A stretch of DNA of 54,519 bases from Alphaproteobacteria bacterium. GTDB lineage: Bacteria > Pseudomonadota > Alphaproteobacteria > Micavibrionales > Micavibrionaceae. How positions within the stretch are numbered: position 1 is the first letter of the stretch; the number at the start of each line of letters is the position of its first letter. Position numbers and translations under genes: made by a program. The notes under the pieces are model-generated. The model was not told where the DNA came from. It searched no databases and worked only from the letters and a program-made list of their open reading frames with translations. Positions 42,283 through 50,868 of this stretch are shown here, one piece after another. The DNA is taken from NCBI GenBank assembly GCA_024279035.1, contig JAJRSA010000023.1:1-54519 (forward strand). The letters are read 5' to 3'.

Positions 42283-45200
42283 TTAACGCCATTGTTTCAG
42301 CGTCCTTTGTACGAACACGAACAATCTTACTGTTGCTTGTCCTTATTCTGATCACGGGTCTCTATGCATACAATGCCATTCCAAAGGAATCCTCCCCTGA
42401 TATAGACATTCCAAATTTATACGTCTCTATGGTACTAGAAGGCATTTCTCCAACAGATAGTGAACGCCTCCTCATTCGTCCAATGGAGCAAGAACTCACT
42501 ACCATTGAGGGCGTTAAGGAGATGAAATCCACAGCCTATCAGGGGGGTGGGTTTATTCTTTTAGAATTTCAGGCAGGATTTAATAAAGAGAAAGCGATTG
42601 AAGATGTCCAACGTGCTGTTGATCAGGCACGTGTCAATTTACCCGCAAGCATGGATTCAGATCCCAAAGTCACGGAAGTTAATTTTAGTCTCTTCCCTGT
42701 CTTAGCCGTCATGCTCTCAGGGGATGTTGATCAGCGGGTTCTCCTTAAAGTGGCGAGAGACATTCAGGACAAGATAGAGGCCTTGCCTTCTGTGTTAGAG
42801 GTAAACATTGCAGGAGACAGAGAAGAGCTTGTCGAAATTATTCTTAAACCTGCTTTGATTGAGAGTTATGGTTTACGAGGCAATGATCTCTTAAATTTCT
42901 TTGCCGCCTCTAACCGCCTTGTCGCTGCAGGCAACATGGATTCAGGTGTTGGACGTTTTGCCATTGAGGTTCCAGGATTATTTGAATCCGTCACAGATGT
43001 CATGGATATGCCTGTACGTGTTTCAGGAGATTCCGTCGTTAAACTGCGTGACATTGCAACGATCAGACGTAGCTTCAAAGATCCAGAGACCTATGCACGA
43101 ATCAATGGTACATCTGCTATTGGCTTGAACGTTGTGAAACGAACAGGCGAGAATGTAATTGATACCATCGAACAGATTAAAAAACTGGTTCAAGCAGAGC
43201 AAGAGTTATGGCCTGACTCTTTACATGTTGATTTCATTTTAGACAATTCTAAAAGCATTCGTACTATGCTCAAAGATCTGCAAAACAATATGATTAGTGC
43301 CGTCTTGCTTGTGATGATTGTAATTGTGGCTGCCCTTGGGATGCGTTCTGCACTCTTGGTGGGCATTGCTATTCCGGGGGCTTTTTTAAGCGGTGTTCTC
43401 TTCTTGTACATTACTGGATTAACAGTGAATGTGGTCGTCCTTTTTGCCCTCATTATGTCCGTTGGAATGCTGGTAGACGGCGCCGTTGTAGTCATAGAAT
43501 ATGCGGATCGCAAGCTGGCCGAAGGTATGGACAAAAAAAGAGCCTATCAGGCAGCGGCGACACGGATGGCATGGCCGATTATTGCCTCAACACTTACAAC
43601 ATTGGCGGCCTTTGCTCCTCTCTTATTTTGGCCTGACATGGTTGGAGAGTTTATGAAATACATGCCTCTTACACTCATTGCCGTCTTGCTCTCCTCTCTG
43701 TTTATGGCCTTAATCTTTGTTCCTGTTTTAGGAGGAGTTATAGGCAAAGCAGGAGCTATAAATAATGAGACTTTAGAAAAAATTAAAACCTCTGAAACAG
43801 GAGATATAGAAACGTTGAGAGGTTTCACAGGAGGATATGTTCGTCTTTTAAAAAGGCTTCTCCACAAAGCATGGCTGGTTATTCCTGCAACTATACTCTT
43901 GCTCGTTGTTGTTATGGTCACATACGGTAAAATTGGAAAAGGTGTTGAGTTTTTCCCTAATATTGAACCAGAGATCGCCTCTATTCTTGTCCATGCACGG
44001 GGCAATCTCTCTATTGATGAGAAAGATATCATTCTCAAACAAGTTGAATCCCGTGTTTTAGATATAGAAGGCATCGATGTTTTTTACACGAGTGTCGGAA
44101 AAAACGATCAAAACAATCAAGACAGCGCCGAAGATGTGATTGGTCAGATTCAAATAGAATTTTCTGATTGGGATACGCGCAAGAGTGCACGTGCTATTTT
44201 ATCGCTCATCCGAGAAAAAACAAGCGACATCGCAGGTATACACATAGAGGCGCGAGAACAAGAAGAAGGTCCTCCTACAGGGAAAGCCGTACAAATAGAA
44301 CTCTCCTCTCGCTTTCCTGAAAAGATAGGACCTATGGTAGATCTCACCTATCAAGCTTTAGAAAACATTGGAGGCTTTATTGATCTGGAAGACAGCCGTC
44401 CACTCCCCGGCATTCAGTGGGATGTGCGCGTAGACAGGCCACAAGCAGCCAAGTTCGATGTGGATTTGTCTCTAGTTGGACAATATGTACGCCTTGTCAC
44501 GTACGGCCTCAAAGTTACAGACTATCGCCCAGATGACAGTGATAACGAGATTGACATTGTCATTCGTTATCCTGCACAAGAACGAACACTTGATCAGTTG
44601 GATCAACTCCGTATTGAGACGAATGCAGGATTAATTCCTATTTCCAATTTTGTAACACGTCTTCCAAAACCTGCAACAGGAACCATCAATCGAAGCAATC
44701 AAAGACGAATTATTACAATTAAGGCCGACCTTCCTCCAGATGTTAATATTGCAGAAAAAGTTAAAGAGCTTAAATATTGGCTCAAAGACCATAAACAAGA
44801 CATTGATCCACACGTTGCTATTAATTTTAAAGGTGAAGATGAAGATCAAAAAAACTCTCAAAAGTTTCTGATGAAGGCCTTTGCCATTGCACTTTTTGTC
44901 ATGGCTCTTATTCTTATTACACAATTTAATAGCTTCTATTATAGCCTCCTCATTTTGAGTGCCGTTATTTTGTCAACAATTGGTGTCATGCTCGGTCTTC
45001 TGATCATGGGACAACCCTTTGGAATTGTTATGAGTGGGGTGGGTGTAATTGCTCTTGCAGGGATTGTCGTCAATAATAATATTGTGCTCATTGATACCTT
45101 CCAACAGCTTAGAAAAGACACAACAAGTGATATTTTTCAAACGATTTTAAGAACAGGTGCTCAGAGATTACGCCCCGTTCTTTTAACAACCATCACAACG

Positions 45201-45413
45201 ATTCTCGGCCTATTGCCCATGGTTTTACAAATTAATATTGATTTTATAGGACGGGATATATCGATTGGAGCCCCCTCGACCCAATGGTGGGTACAGCTCT
45301 CTTCTGCGATTGTATTCGGGTTATCATTTTCTACCTTGTTAACGCTTGTTGTGACCCCCTGTGCGCTTTATTTACCCCATCAAATAAGGGGGTTTTTGCG
45401 GACACGCACTTAA
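42279..45413 (+). CDS. RND efflux permease (AcrB/HAE1 type)
   Basis: A 1044-residue proton-driven exporter with the RND layout: helix 1 at about 12-32, a large periplasmic loop, helices 2-7 (about 335-490), a second loop and helices 8-12 (about 870-1030). SVGMLVDGAVVVIEYADR is the helix 4 motif with the proton-relay Asp, and GIVVNNNIVLIDTF is its counterpart in the second half. It is translationally coupled to DUF177 (ATGA). There is no membrane fusion protein beside it; the one at 24647 may be its partner. Its stop overlaps that of def by 4 bases. Confidence 0.93.
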   Translation: MINAIVSASFVRTRTILLLLVLILITGLYAYNAIPKESSPDIDIPNLYVSMVLEGISPTDSERLLIRPMEQELTTIEGVKEMKSTAYQGGGFILLEFQAGFNKEKAIEDVQRAVDQARVNLPASMDSDPKVTEVNFSLFPVLAVMLSGDVDQRVLLKVARDIQDKIEALPSVLEVNIAGDREELVEIILKPALIESYGLRGNDLLNFFAASNRLVAAGNMDSGVGRFAIEVPGLFESVTDVMDMPVRVSGDSVVKLRDIATIRRSFKDPETYARINGTSAIGLNVVKRTGENVIDTIEQIKKLVQAEQELWPDSLHVDFILDNSKSIRTMLKDLQNNMISAVLLVMIVIVAALGMRSALLVGIAIPGAFLSGVLFLYITGLTVNVVVLFALIMSVGMLVDGAVVVIEYADRKLAEGMDKKRAYQAAATRMAWPIIASTLTTLAAFAPLLFWPDMVGEFMKYMPLTLIAVLLSSLFMALIFVPVLGGVIGKAGAINNETLEKIKTSETGDIETLRGFTGGYVRLLKRLLHKAWLVIPATILLLVVVMVTYGKIGKGVEFFPNIEPEIASILVHARGNLSIDEKDIILKQVESRVLDIEGIDVFYTSVGKNDQNNQDSAEDVIGQIQIEFSDWDTRKSARAILSLIREKTSDIAGIHIEAREQEEGPPTGKAVQIELSSRFPEKIGPMVDLTYQALENIGGFIDLEDSRPLPGIQWDVRVDRPQAAKFDVDLSLVGQYVRLVTYGLKVTDYRPDDSDNEIDIVIRYPAQERTLDQLDQLRIETNAGLIPISNFVTRLPKPATGTINRSNQRRIITIKADLPPDVNIAEKVKELKYWLKDHKQDIDPHVAINFKGEDEDQKNSQKFLMKAFAIALFVMALILITQFNSFYYSLLILSAVILSTIGVMLGLLIMGQPFGIVMSGVGVIALAGIVVNNNIVLIDTFQQLRKDTTSDIFQTILRTGAQRLRPVLLTTITTILGLLPMVLQINIDFIGRDISIGAPSTQWWVQLSSAIVFGLSFSTLLTLVVTPCALYLPHQIRGFLRTRT

Positions 45414-45934
45414 AGTACATCCATCCCTTTTTTAATCTTTTCCACTTTGCGAATAATCATGCTTTTCTTGAGACGAGAGAGATAGTCAACAAAGACAATT
45501 CCGTTTAAATGATCCATCTCATGTTGGACACAATGAGAAGACAGCCCTTCAAACTCGGCCTCTTGGATTTGATTATTCTCATCAATATATTGAACGCGGA
45601 CACGCGCAGGACGTTCTATTTCTGCAAAATTTTCGGGGAAAGAGAGGCATCCTTCATCCCAGACACTATACTCTTCTGATTCCCAAATAATGTCTGGATT
45701 AGCCATACAAAAGGGCGTTTTGTCTTCGCCTGCGCGATGATCTGCACAATCCATGACCAACACCCGATTAAGAACATTCACCTGATTAGCAGCAAGCCCC
45801 ACCCCTGGCGCCATATACATGGTTTCCAGCATATCCTGCATCTGCTTTTGTACGATAGAATCGACTTGGCTAATAGGAGATGAGACAGTTTTTAACGCAG
45901 AATCAGGGGCAACAAGGATAGGCAAGAGCGCCAT
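45410..45934 (-). CDS. def: Peptide deformylase
   Basis: Removes the formyl group from nascent proteins; 174 residues. All three metal motifs are present: GVGLAANQVN (motif I), EGCLSFPE (motif II, metal-ligand Cys) and QHEMDHLNGIVFVDYL (motif III, HExxH). Its ATG overlaps the stop of the upstream unknown gene by one base (TAATG). It is not followed by fmt in this window. Confidence 0.95.
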   Translation of the reverse strand: MALLPILVAPDSALKTVSSPISQVDSIVQKQMQDMLETMYMAPGVGLAANQVNVLNRVLVMDCADHRAGEDKTPFCMANPDIIWESEEYSVWDEGCLSFPENFAEIERPARVRVQYIDENNQIQEAEFEGLSSHCVQHEMDHLNGIVFVDYLSRLKKSMIIRKVEKIKKGMDVL

Positions 45935-46443
45935 TAGAAGCCTCCCCCCCCTCGTTTCATATCGAGAAGTTTAGCTGGTTTTATTTTAGGAGCTTTTCCA
46001 CCGCCTTGTCCTGTACTTCCTCCAAACTTAGAATCTTCTTTAAAGAATTCCTTCACAAGAGCATCAAAATCAGGCATTTCCTCTGCCATCATTTTTTTGG
46101 TGCATTCCCGATACAGGCGGCAAGCTTTTTGTTGCCATCCAGAAATAGCATCGACTTTACTCTCATTTTTAATTTTAAGGGTTTTGATTTCCCATTGTCC
46201 ATCAGAGTGCTTTTTTCCAACAAAATACATCAATTGCTCTAGAGGCTTAAGTCCTTCTGGAGGCGTGTCATACATCATCTGAAGTTCAATCTCGAGCTCA
46301 TCTTCCTCAGGCCCCATCCGCACCTCACCACTACAAGTCTGCCCCTTGTCATGGTTCATGTAAGAACAGGGATGCGTTTGGTATCCCCCAAGGATGTAAT
46401 TGACGCCCAGTCGTTCCAATAATACTTTAAGATCTTCTCTCAT
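45934..46443 (-). CDS. Unknown protein coupled to peptide deformylase
   Basis: Unrecognised 169-residue cytoplasmic protein. Four cysteines (26, 37, 108, 114) with His24 and His31 could bind a metal: THPCSYMNHDKGQTCSGEV and KACRLYRECTKK. The middle has alternating acidic strands (EEDELEIELQMMYDT), and the tail (about 147-169) is Gly/Lys-rich (GGSTGQGGGKAPKI, ending RGGGGF), which suits RNA or ribosome contact. TAATG coupling to def implies a shared role, perhaps at the ribosome exit; that is inference. Confidence 0.65.
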   Translation of the reverse strand: MREDLKVLLERLGVNYILGGYQTHPCSYMNHDKGQTCSGEVRMGPEEDELEIELQMMYDTPPEGLKPLEQLMYFVGKKHSDGQWEIKTLKIKNESKVDAISGWQQKACRLYRECTKKMMAEEMPDFDALVKEFFKEDSKFGGSTGQGGGKAPKIKPAKLLDMKRGGGGF

Positions 46444-46481
46444 GATTGCTTCTTATACTATATACACATAAAAAGAAAGGA

Positions 46482-47861
46482 TTAGCTGTCATTGGCGTGA
46501 ACAGATATATGAATATTATCTTTATATTCCAAACTCAAAGCCATCCCTTTTGTAATCTCTTTGGGGTCTGTGATAGGTTTATTGGTTTGATCCCGTACAA
46601 CAATGAAACCTCTCTCCAGCGTTGATTTAAACGAGAGAGACTCGAGCATACGACTCACATGCTCTAAGTTTCTTTGAGGACTGTCTCCTATTTTTTCACC
46701 TCGACGTTTTAACTGATCAGACATCATCGCCAGAACGCGCCCTTTTTCAGAGAGAAGATCTTTAGGGTGACGAAGTCCAGAGGACACTTCAATCAAATGT
46801 TTTTGTCGTTGCACAACTACGCGCTCAAAAACACGTACGAGTGTCTCTGAGATATGATCTATTTTTTGAGTTTTCGTATCAAGAAGAAGCGCTGGTGTTC
46901 CAAGTTGTGCTGTACGTGTCTCCAAACGATTTTTTGTATCACTCAGAATACGTCGGATAGATTTATGAAGGCGGAGGGCATCATCTTCAATCTGATACAA
47001 AAGCCCCGCACGCTCTGGCACAGCTATTTCTGCGGCTCCCGTTGGAGTCGGTGCACGTTTATCTGCCACATAATCAATGAGGGTTGTATCTGTCTCGTGC
47101 CCCACAGCTGAAATCACAGGAATGTTGCTTTCCGCGACTGCTCGGACAACGATCTCCTCATTAAATGCCATGAGATCTTCAAGAGATCCACCTCCACGCG
47201 CGACAATCATCGTGTCAGGCCTATGGCCTTCCATCCTGTTAAATCCTCGAATAGCCTCGGCAATTTTGTTTTCTGCGCCTTTTCCTTGCACCGCAACAGG
47301 CCATAAAATCACATGGCAGGGAAATCGATCTCGAATACGATGGAGAATATCTTGAAAGACAGCGCCTGTTTCCGAGGTCACAACGCCTATGATTTTAGGC
47401 ATAAAGGGGAGTGGTTTTTTACGCTCAGGGGCAAATAGGCCTTCCGCAGCAAGCTTTTTCTTGCGCTCTTCTAACATTTTCAGGAGTGCTCCTTCTCCTG
47501 CCAGCTCCATAGATTCAATCATAATCTGGTAATTTGAACGGGCGGGATAGGTTGTGATCCGTCCCGTGCAAATCACATCTAGCCCCTCTTCTGGACGGAT
47601 AGAGAGCTTGGCCAGTTGCCCCCGCCAGCACACCGCATTGATCACAGATTTATCATCTTTTAAATCAGAATACATATGCCCCGACGTATGGATTTTAACG
47701 CGAGACAACTCGCCTCGGACACGTACACGTCCAAATGCGTCTTCTACTGTGCGTTTCAACGACAAAGCCAAATCAGACACGCTCATCTCTGGCGCGTTGC
47801 TTTTTGGCGCAGGAGGCGTATAGTCTTTTTTATCAGCAACGGAAAATAAATCATCGGACAT
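46482..47861 (-). CDS. xseA: Exodeoxyribonuclease VII large subunit
   Basis: Single-strand-specific exonuclease subunit, 459 residues. An N-terminal OB fold (about 25-125, VRVRGELSRVKIHTSGHMYSD) is followed by the catalytic domain with VTSETGAVFQDILHRIRDRFP, ARGGGSLEDLMAFNEE and SAVGHETDTTLIDYVADKRAPTPT-type motifs. The C-terminal half is a long coiled coil (about 285-415). ATG 47861 matches family starts; the 42-codon extension upstream is not conserved in character. xseB is not in the window. Confidence 0.94.
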   Translation of the reverse strand: MSDDLFSVADKKDYTPPAPKSNAPEMSVSDLALSLKRTVEDAFGRVRVRGELSRVKIHTSGHMYSDLKDDKSVINAVCWRGQLAKLSIRPEEGLDVICTGRITTYPARSNYQIMIESMELAGEGALLKMLEERKKKLAAEGLFAPERKKPLPFMPKIIGVVTSETGAVFQDILHRIRDRFPCHVILWPVAVQGKGAENKIAEAIRGFNRMEGHRPDTMIVARGGGSLEDLMAFNEEIVVRAVAESNIPVISAVGHETDTTLIDYVADKRAPTPTGAAEIAVPERAGLLYQIEDDALRLHKSIRRILSDTKNRLETRTAQLGTPALLLDTKTQKIDHISETLVRVFERVVVQRQKHLIEVSSGLRHPKDLLSEKGRVLAMMSDQLKRRGEKIGDSPQRNLEHVSRMLESLSFKSTLERGFIVVRDQTNKPITDPKEITKGMALSLEYKDNIHISVHANDS

Positions 47862-47891
47862 AGTCCCGATAATAAGGAATGTGAGATCTAA

Positions 47892-48215
47892 ATGATACAA
47901 AAAATTTCCCCTACTCAAGCCTATGACTGGCTCAAAAATGATGAAGCTATTCTGATAGATGTGCGTGAAGTTGATGAATTCGAGCAAGAGCGCATCTCAT
48001 ACGCCAAGCTCTCTCCGATCAGTCGTTTCAAAGAAAACTATGAAACACTAGAAATCCCAGACAACAAAAAAATAATTTTTCAATGTCTCGGCGGAGGACG
48101 CAGCATGAAAGCCGCTAAATTCTTTGCAAAAAAGACATCTTTTACAAATGAGCTATATAACATGACAGGGGGAATCAGAGACTGGAAAGAGTCTGGTTTG
48201 CCCGAGTTATTGTAG
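47892..48215 (+). CDS. Single-domain rhodanese-like protein
   Basis: A 107-residue sulfurtransferase-fold protein. LIDVREVDEFEQERI is the conserved N-terminal rhodanese signature, and FQCLGGGRS carries the active-site Cys and its loop. NMTGGIRDWKESGLP is the C-terminal signature. It is divergent from xseA with a 30-base gap. The same frame stays open for about 70 codons beyond its TAG stop (see 48231). Confidence 0.9.
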   Translation: MIQKISPTQAYDWLKNDEAILIDVREVDEFEQERISYAKLSPISRFKENYETLEIPDNKKIIFQCLGGGRSMKAAKFFAKKTSFTNELYNMTGGIRDWKESGLPELL

Positions 48216-48230
48216 CCACATCATCTTTGC

Positions 48231-48428
48231 GTGTTACGTCGTTTTGGTATTCTTTTATATGTGTCATGTGGTCTTAATTCTGATAGAGGCGCTGAGGGCT
48301 TTTCTGATTTAGAAAAACTTAAAATTCAAATCCAAAAATGGGGGGGAATAGATCCCAGAAGTGATGCTCTAAAATTATGGTGTATTGGACACCATTGCTC
48401 ACTCCTTTATGTTGTTATTAAACAGTAG
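48231..48428 (+). CDS. Possible small protein after rhodanese, 65 aa
   Basis: A GTG-started frame 16 bases past the rhodanese stop and in the same reading frame. It begins with a short hydrophobic stretch (FGILLYVSCGLN), which could be a minimal lipoprotein signal, then a helical, charged region. No Shine-Dalgarno is visible. It may be a real short lipoprotein, a remnant of a longer rhodanese fusion, or chance. Confidence 0.25.
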   Translation: MLRRFGILLYVSCGLNSDRGAEGFSDLEKLKIQIQKWGGIDPRSDALKLWCIGHHCSLLYVVIKQ

Positions 48429-48441
48429 TATGACAATGTTT

Positions 48442-48789
48442 TTACAGCACTTTTGTCTCTTTTTTCTGTTCACTTCTCAACAGCGTGATTGCTTGGCGGA
48501 GTTGGAGGATAAAAGACTCGATCTTTTCACTGCGGGCGATTTGGCGAATTGTGCCTTTGGGAGCAGGAGTTGTAGCAATAAAGAGGGTTTTGTCGGCGAT
48601 TATCTTTTGTTTTTCTATGGTGATGAGAGGCTTTTGGCCAGCCTCCGCACGAAACGAGATGAAAAAGCGGTCTTTCCCCTCTGAGAATGAGAAATCCTTG
48701 AATAATCCTTCGAAGACACCATGGGCGTAAACTTGAAAGATCTGTTGAAACTCTCGGCGTGTATATCCAATTTTCTGATCTATAGACAT
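48442..48789 (-). CDS. DUF2794-like protein
   Basis: A 115-residue protein resembling the alphaproteobacterial DUF2794 family by YTRREFQQIFQVYAHGV, KDRFFISFRAEAGQKPLITIEKQ and a C-terminal helix. It is small, soluble and without a signal. It is divergent from yfgM. Function unknown. Confidence 0.65.
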   Translation of the reverse strand: MSIDQKIGYTRREFQQIFQVYAHGVFEGLFKDFSFSEGKDRFFISFRAEAGQKPLITIEKQKIIADKTLFIATTPAPKGTIRQIARSEKIESFILQLRQAITLLRSEQKKETKVL

Positions 48790-48842
48790 TTGTTATCTTA
48801 TAGTTTAACACAATCACAAGCATTTTTGAAAGAATTATAGAT

Positions 48843-49523
48843 ATGAGAAACACACGCAAGAAACCCCCTATGGATCCTGCTCAACAGCAAAATGATGCGA
48901 TGATCCGAGATGTAGATGATTCTTTGCGCCAAGATCAGCTCCGAAAACTATGGGGTTCGTACGGATCTCCTTTGATTACACTTGTTGTCGGTATTATTCT
49001 TGTGACGGCCATACTCTCTGGGTGGGAGAGCTGGACTCAGCGTAAAAACGAAAAATATACAGATGCTTTGATCGACGCGCGCGAAAGCAACAATATCATC
49101 AAAAGCATGACAGACTATAGTAACTCCCATACGGGATCTCATCAGATGATCGCACAGTTTCACCTCGCAGGAGAATACAGGCAGAAAAATCAGATGGAAG
49201 AGGCGCGCCAAATCTATAAAACGCTTTCTGAGAATAGAAATATAGAGCCTTTATATCGTGATCTGGGCACATTGCTTTATGCCTCAACAAGCACAGAGGA
49301 CTCTACAAAAGAGGTGCTTGAGACATTGTCCAAGAAGGCAGAAAGCCCGTGGCAGTCCCATGCAGGACTGGAATGGGCCTTATTTCTAGCTTCTCAGGGC
49401 AACTACACAGAAGCACTTGAGGCATTAGAGAGAGTGACTGCACTCGACACAACTCCCACAGGCATTCGCCAAAAGGCAGAGTCTCTTATGGTGCTCTATA
49501 AATTAAAAGGAGACGCCTCGTGA
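48843..49523 (+). CDS. yfgM: YfgM-like membrane-anchored TPR protein
   Basis: A 226-residue inner-membrane protein: a cytoplasmic N terminus (1-38), one membrane helix (about 41-62, ITLVVGIILVTAILSGW) and a periplasmic TPR-like domain. YfgM in E. coli associates with the Sec translocon and periplasmic chaperones. The order yfgM-bamB-der is the same as in E. coli, and its stop overlaps the bamB start region, which supports the assignment. Confidence 0.85.
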   Translation: MRNTRKKPPMDPAQQQNDAMIRDVDDSLRQDQLRKLWGSYGSPLITLVVGIILVTAILSGWESWTQRKNEKYTDALIDARESNNIIKSMTDYSNSHTGSHQMIAQFHLAGEYRQKNQMEEARQIYKTLSENRNIEPLYRDLGTLLYASTSTEDSTKEVLETLSKKAESPWQSHAGLEWALFLASQGNYTEALEALERVTALDTTPTGIRQKAESLMVLYKLKGDAS

Positions 49524-50854
49524 TGAGAAAAACGGCAATCTTCCTAACCCTTACAATTTTGTCTGGATGCTCAATGAGTGCTCTCAATCCTTTTGGAGGA
49601 GAGAAAAAACAAGAGAGTCTTGAGGGGGAGCGCATTTCTGTGATTGAGCTCCAAAAAACTCTAGAACCTGATGATCTCGTGCTTGAGACTCTTGGGTTTG
49701 TTCCGCCGAATGCATGGCAAAATCAATATTGGCCACAAGCGGGCGGTTATCCCAATCATGCCATGCAAAATTTAGAACTCTCTTCTGGAGAGCTTACAAA
49801 AATGTGGAGCACCAAAATCGGTGCGGGGCAAAAGGATAACCTCCCTCTTACGGCACAACCCATTGTGTTTGAAGGTAAAATATTTGTCATGGATGCAAAA
49901 TCCCGTGTGACATGCGTGGATAGTGAGTCTGGTAAAAAGCTATGGGAGAAAAAGCTCAAACCAAAAGAAGAAGATGAATATGTGATCTCTGGAGGTGTGG
50001 CCTACTCTGCAGGAACGGTGTATGCAACGTCTGGCTTTAACAATCTCTTTGCGCTTGATCCAGAAAATGGAGAGGTAAAGTGGAGCAAAACATTAATGTC
50101 TCCTTCACGTGCTGCGCCAACCATCATCGATAATCGTATTTTTGTAGTCACCATTGATAACCATATTTATGCGTTCAATGCCGAAGATGGAGAGCAAATT
50201 TGGAGCTATCAAGGATTAAGTAGCGAGGCGGGGCTTGTTGGGATGGCGTCCCCTGCGGCTAATCGAGATATTGTTGTGCCTGCCTTTTCCTCAGGAGAGC
50301 TTTATGCTCTACGCGTTGAAAATGGCTCTGTCGCATGGGTCGAAAATTTGGCCTCTCTCCGTCATGGGAATGGATTGTCGTCGATTGCTGATATTCGTGC
50401 GCTTCCTGTCATGGATAAAGGCGCGGTGATTGCAGTCAGCTTTGGAGGTAAGATTGTAGCGTTGGATGAACGCACAGGGGCGCGATTATGGCAGCGAGAA
50501 ATAGGAGGGTCACAAACGCCATGGGTTGCAGGCAATCACCTGTTTATGCTCACCTCCAATAATGAGCTCGCCGCCCTCGGACGCGATCAAGGGAAAGTTG
50601 TCTGGGTCTCTCAACTCCAAAAACATGAAAATGAAAAAACTAAAAAAGGCGCCATTGCACTTAAGGGGCCTGTCTTAGCAGGTGGACGTTTAATCGTCGC
50701 AGGCAGTGACGGTGTGATCACTGAAATAGACCCCACCAACGGAAAAATAATCCGCGATTGGTCTCTCCGCCATGAAATCGTTGTTGCCCCTATTGTGGCA
50801 GGTGGTGTGATGTATATATTAACCGCGAATGGGTACCTTCACGCTTATCGGTAA
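49520..50854 (+). CDS. bamB: Outer-membrane assembly lipoprotein BamB
   Basis: A 444-residue PQQ-type beta-propeller lipoprotein of the Bam complex. The signal peptide ends in LSGC (Cys17). Repeated propeller blades show as the Ala/Thr-Gly-x-x-x-W motif: DSESGKKLWEKKL, DPENGEVKWSKTL, NAEDGEQIWSYQG, DERTGARLWQREI and DPTNGKIIRDWSL. Start GTG 49520 (7 bases after GGAG) or ATG 49523 (10 bases) are both possible. It sits between yfgM and der. Confidence 0.93.
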   Translation: MMRKTAIFLTLTILSGCSMSALNPFGGEKKQESLEGERISVIELQKTLEPDDLVLETLGFVPPNAWQNQYWPQAGGYPNHAMQNLELSSGELTKMWSTKIGAGQKDNLPLTAQPIVFEGKIFVMDAKSRVTCVDSESGKKLWEKKLKPKEEDEYVISGGVAYSAGTVYATSGFNNLFALDPENGEVKWSKTLMSPSRAAPTIIDNRIFVVTIDNHIYAFNAEDGEQIWSYQGLSSEAGLVGMASPAANRDIVVPAFSSGELYALRVENGSVAWVENLASLRHGNGLSSIADIRALPVMDKGAVIAVSFGGKIVALDERTGARLWQREIGGSQTPWVAGNHLFMLTSNNELAALGRDQGKVVWVSQLQKHENEKTKKGAIALKGPVLAGGRLIVAGSDGVITEIDPTNGKIIRDWSLRHEIVVAPIVAGGVMYILTANGYLHAYR

Positions 50855-50868
50855 AGAAAGATAAAACC

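Noticed and set aside
46482-47987. Long N-terminal extension of XseA
   Set aside because: The extra 42 residues have no family similarity and would overlap the rhodanese gene; ATG 47861 fits.
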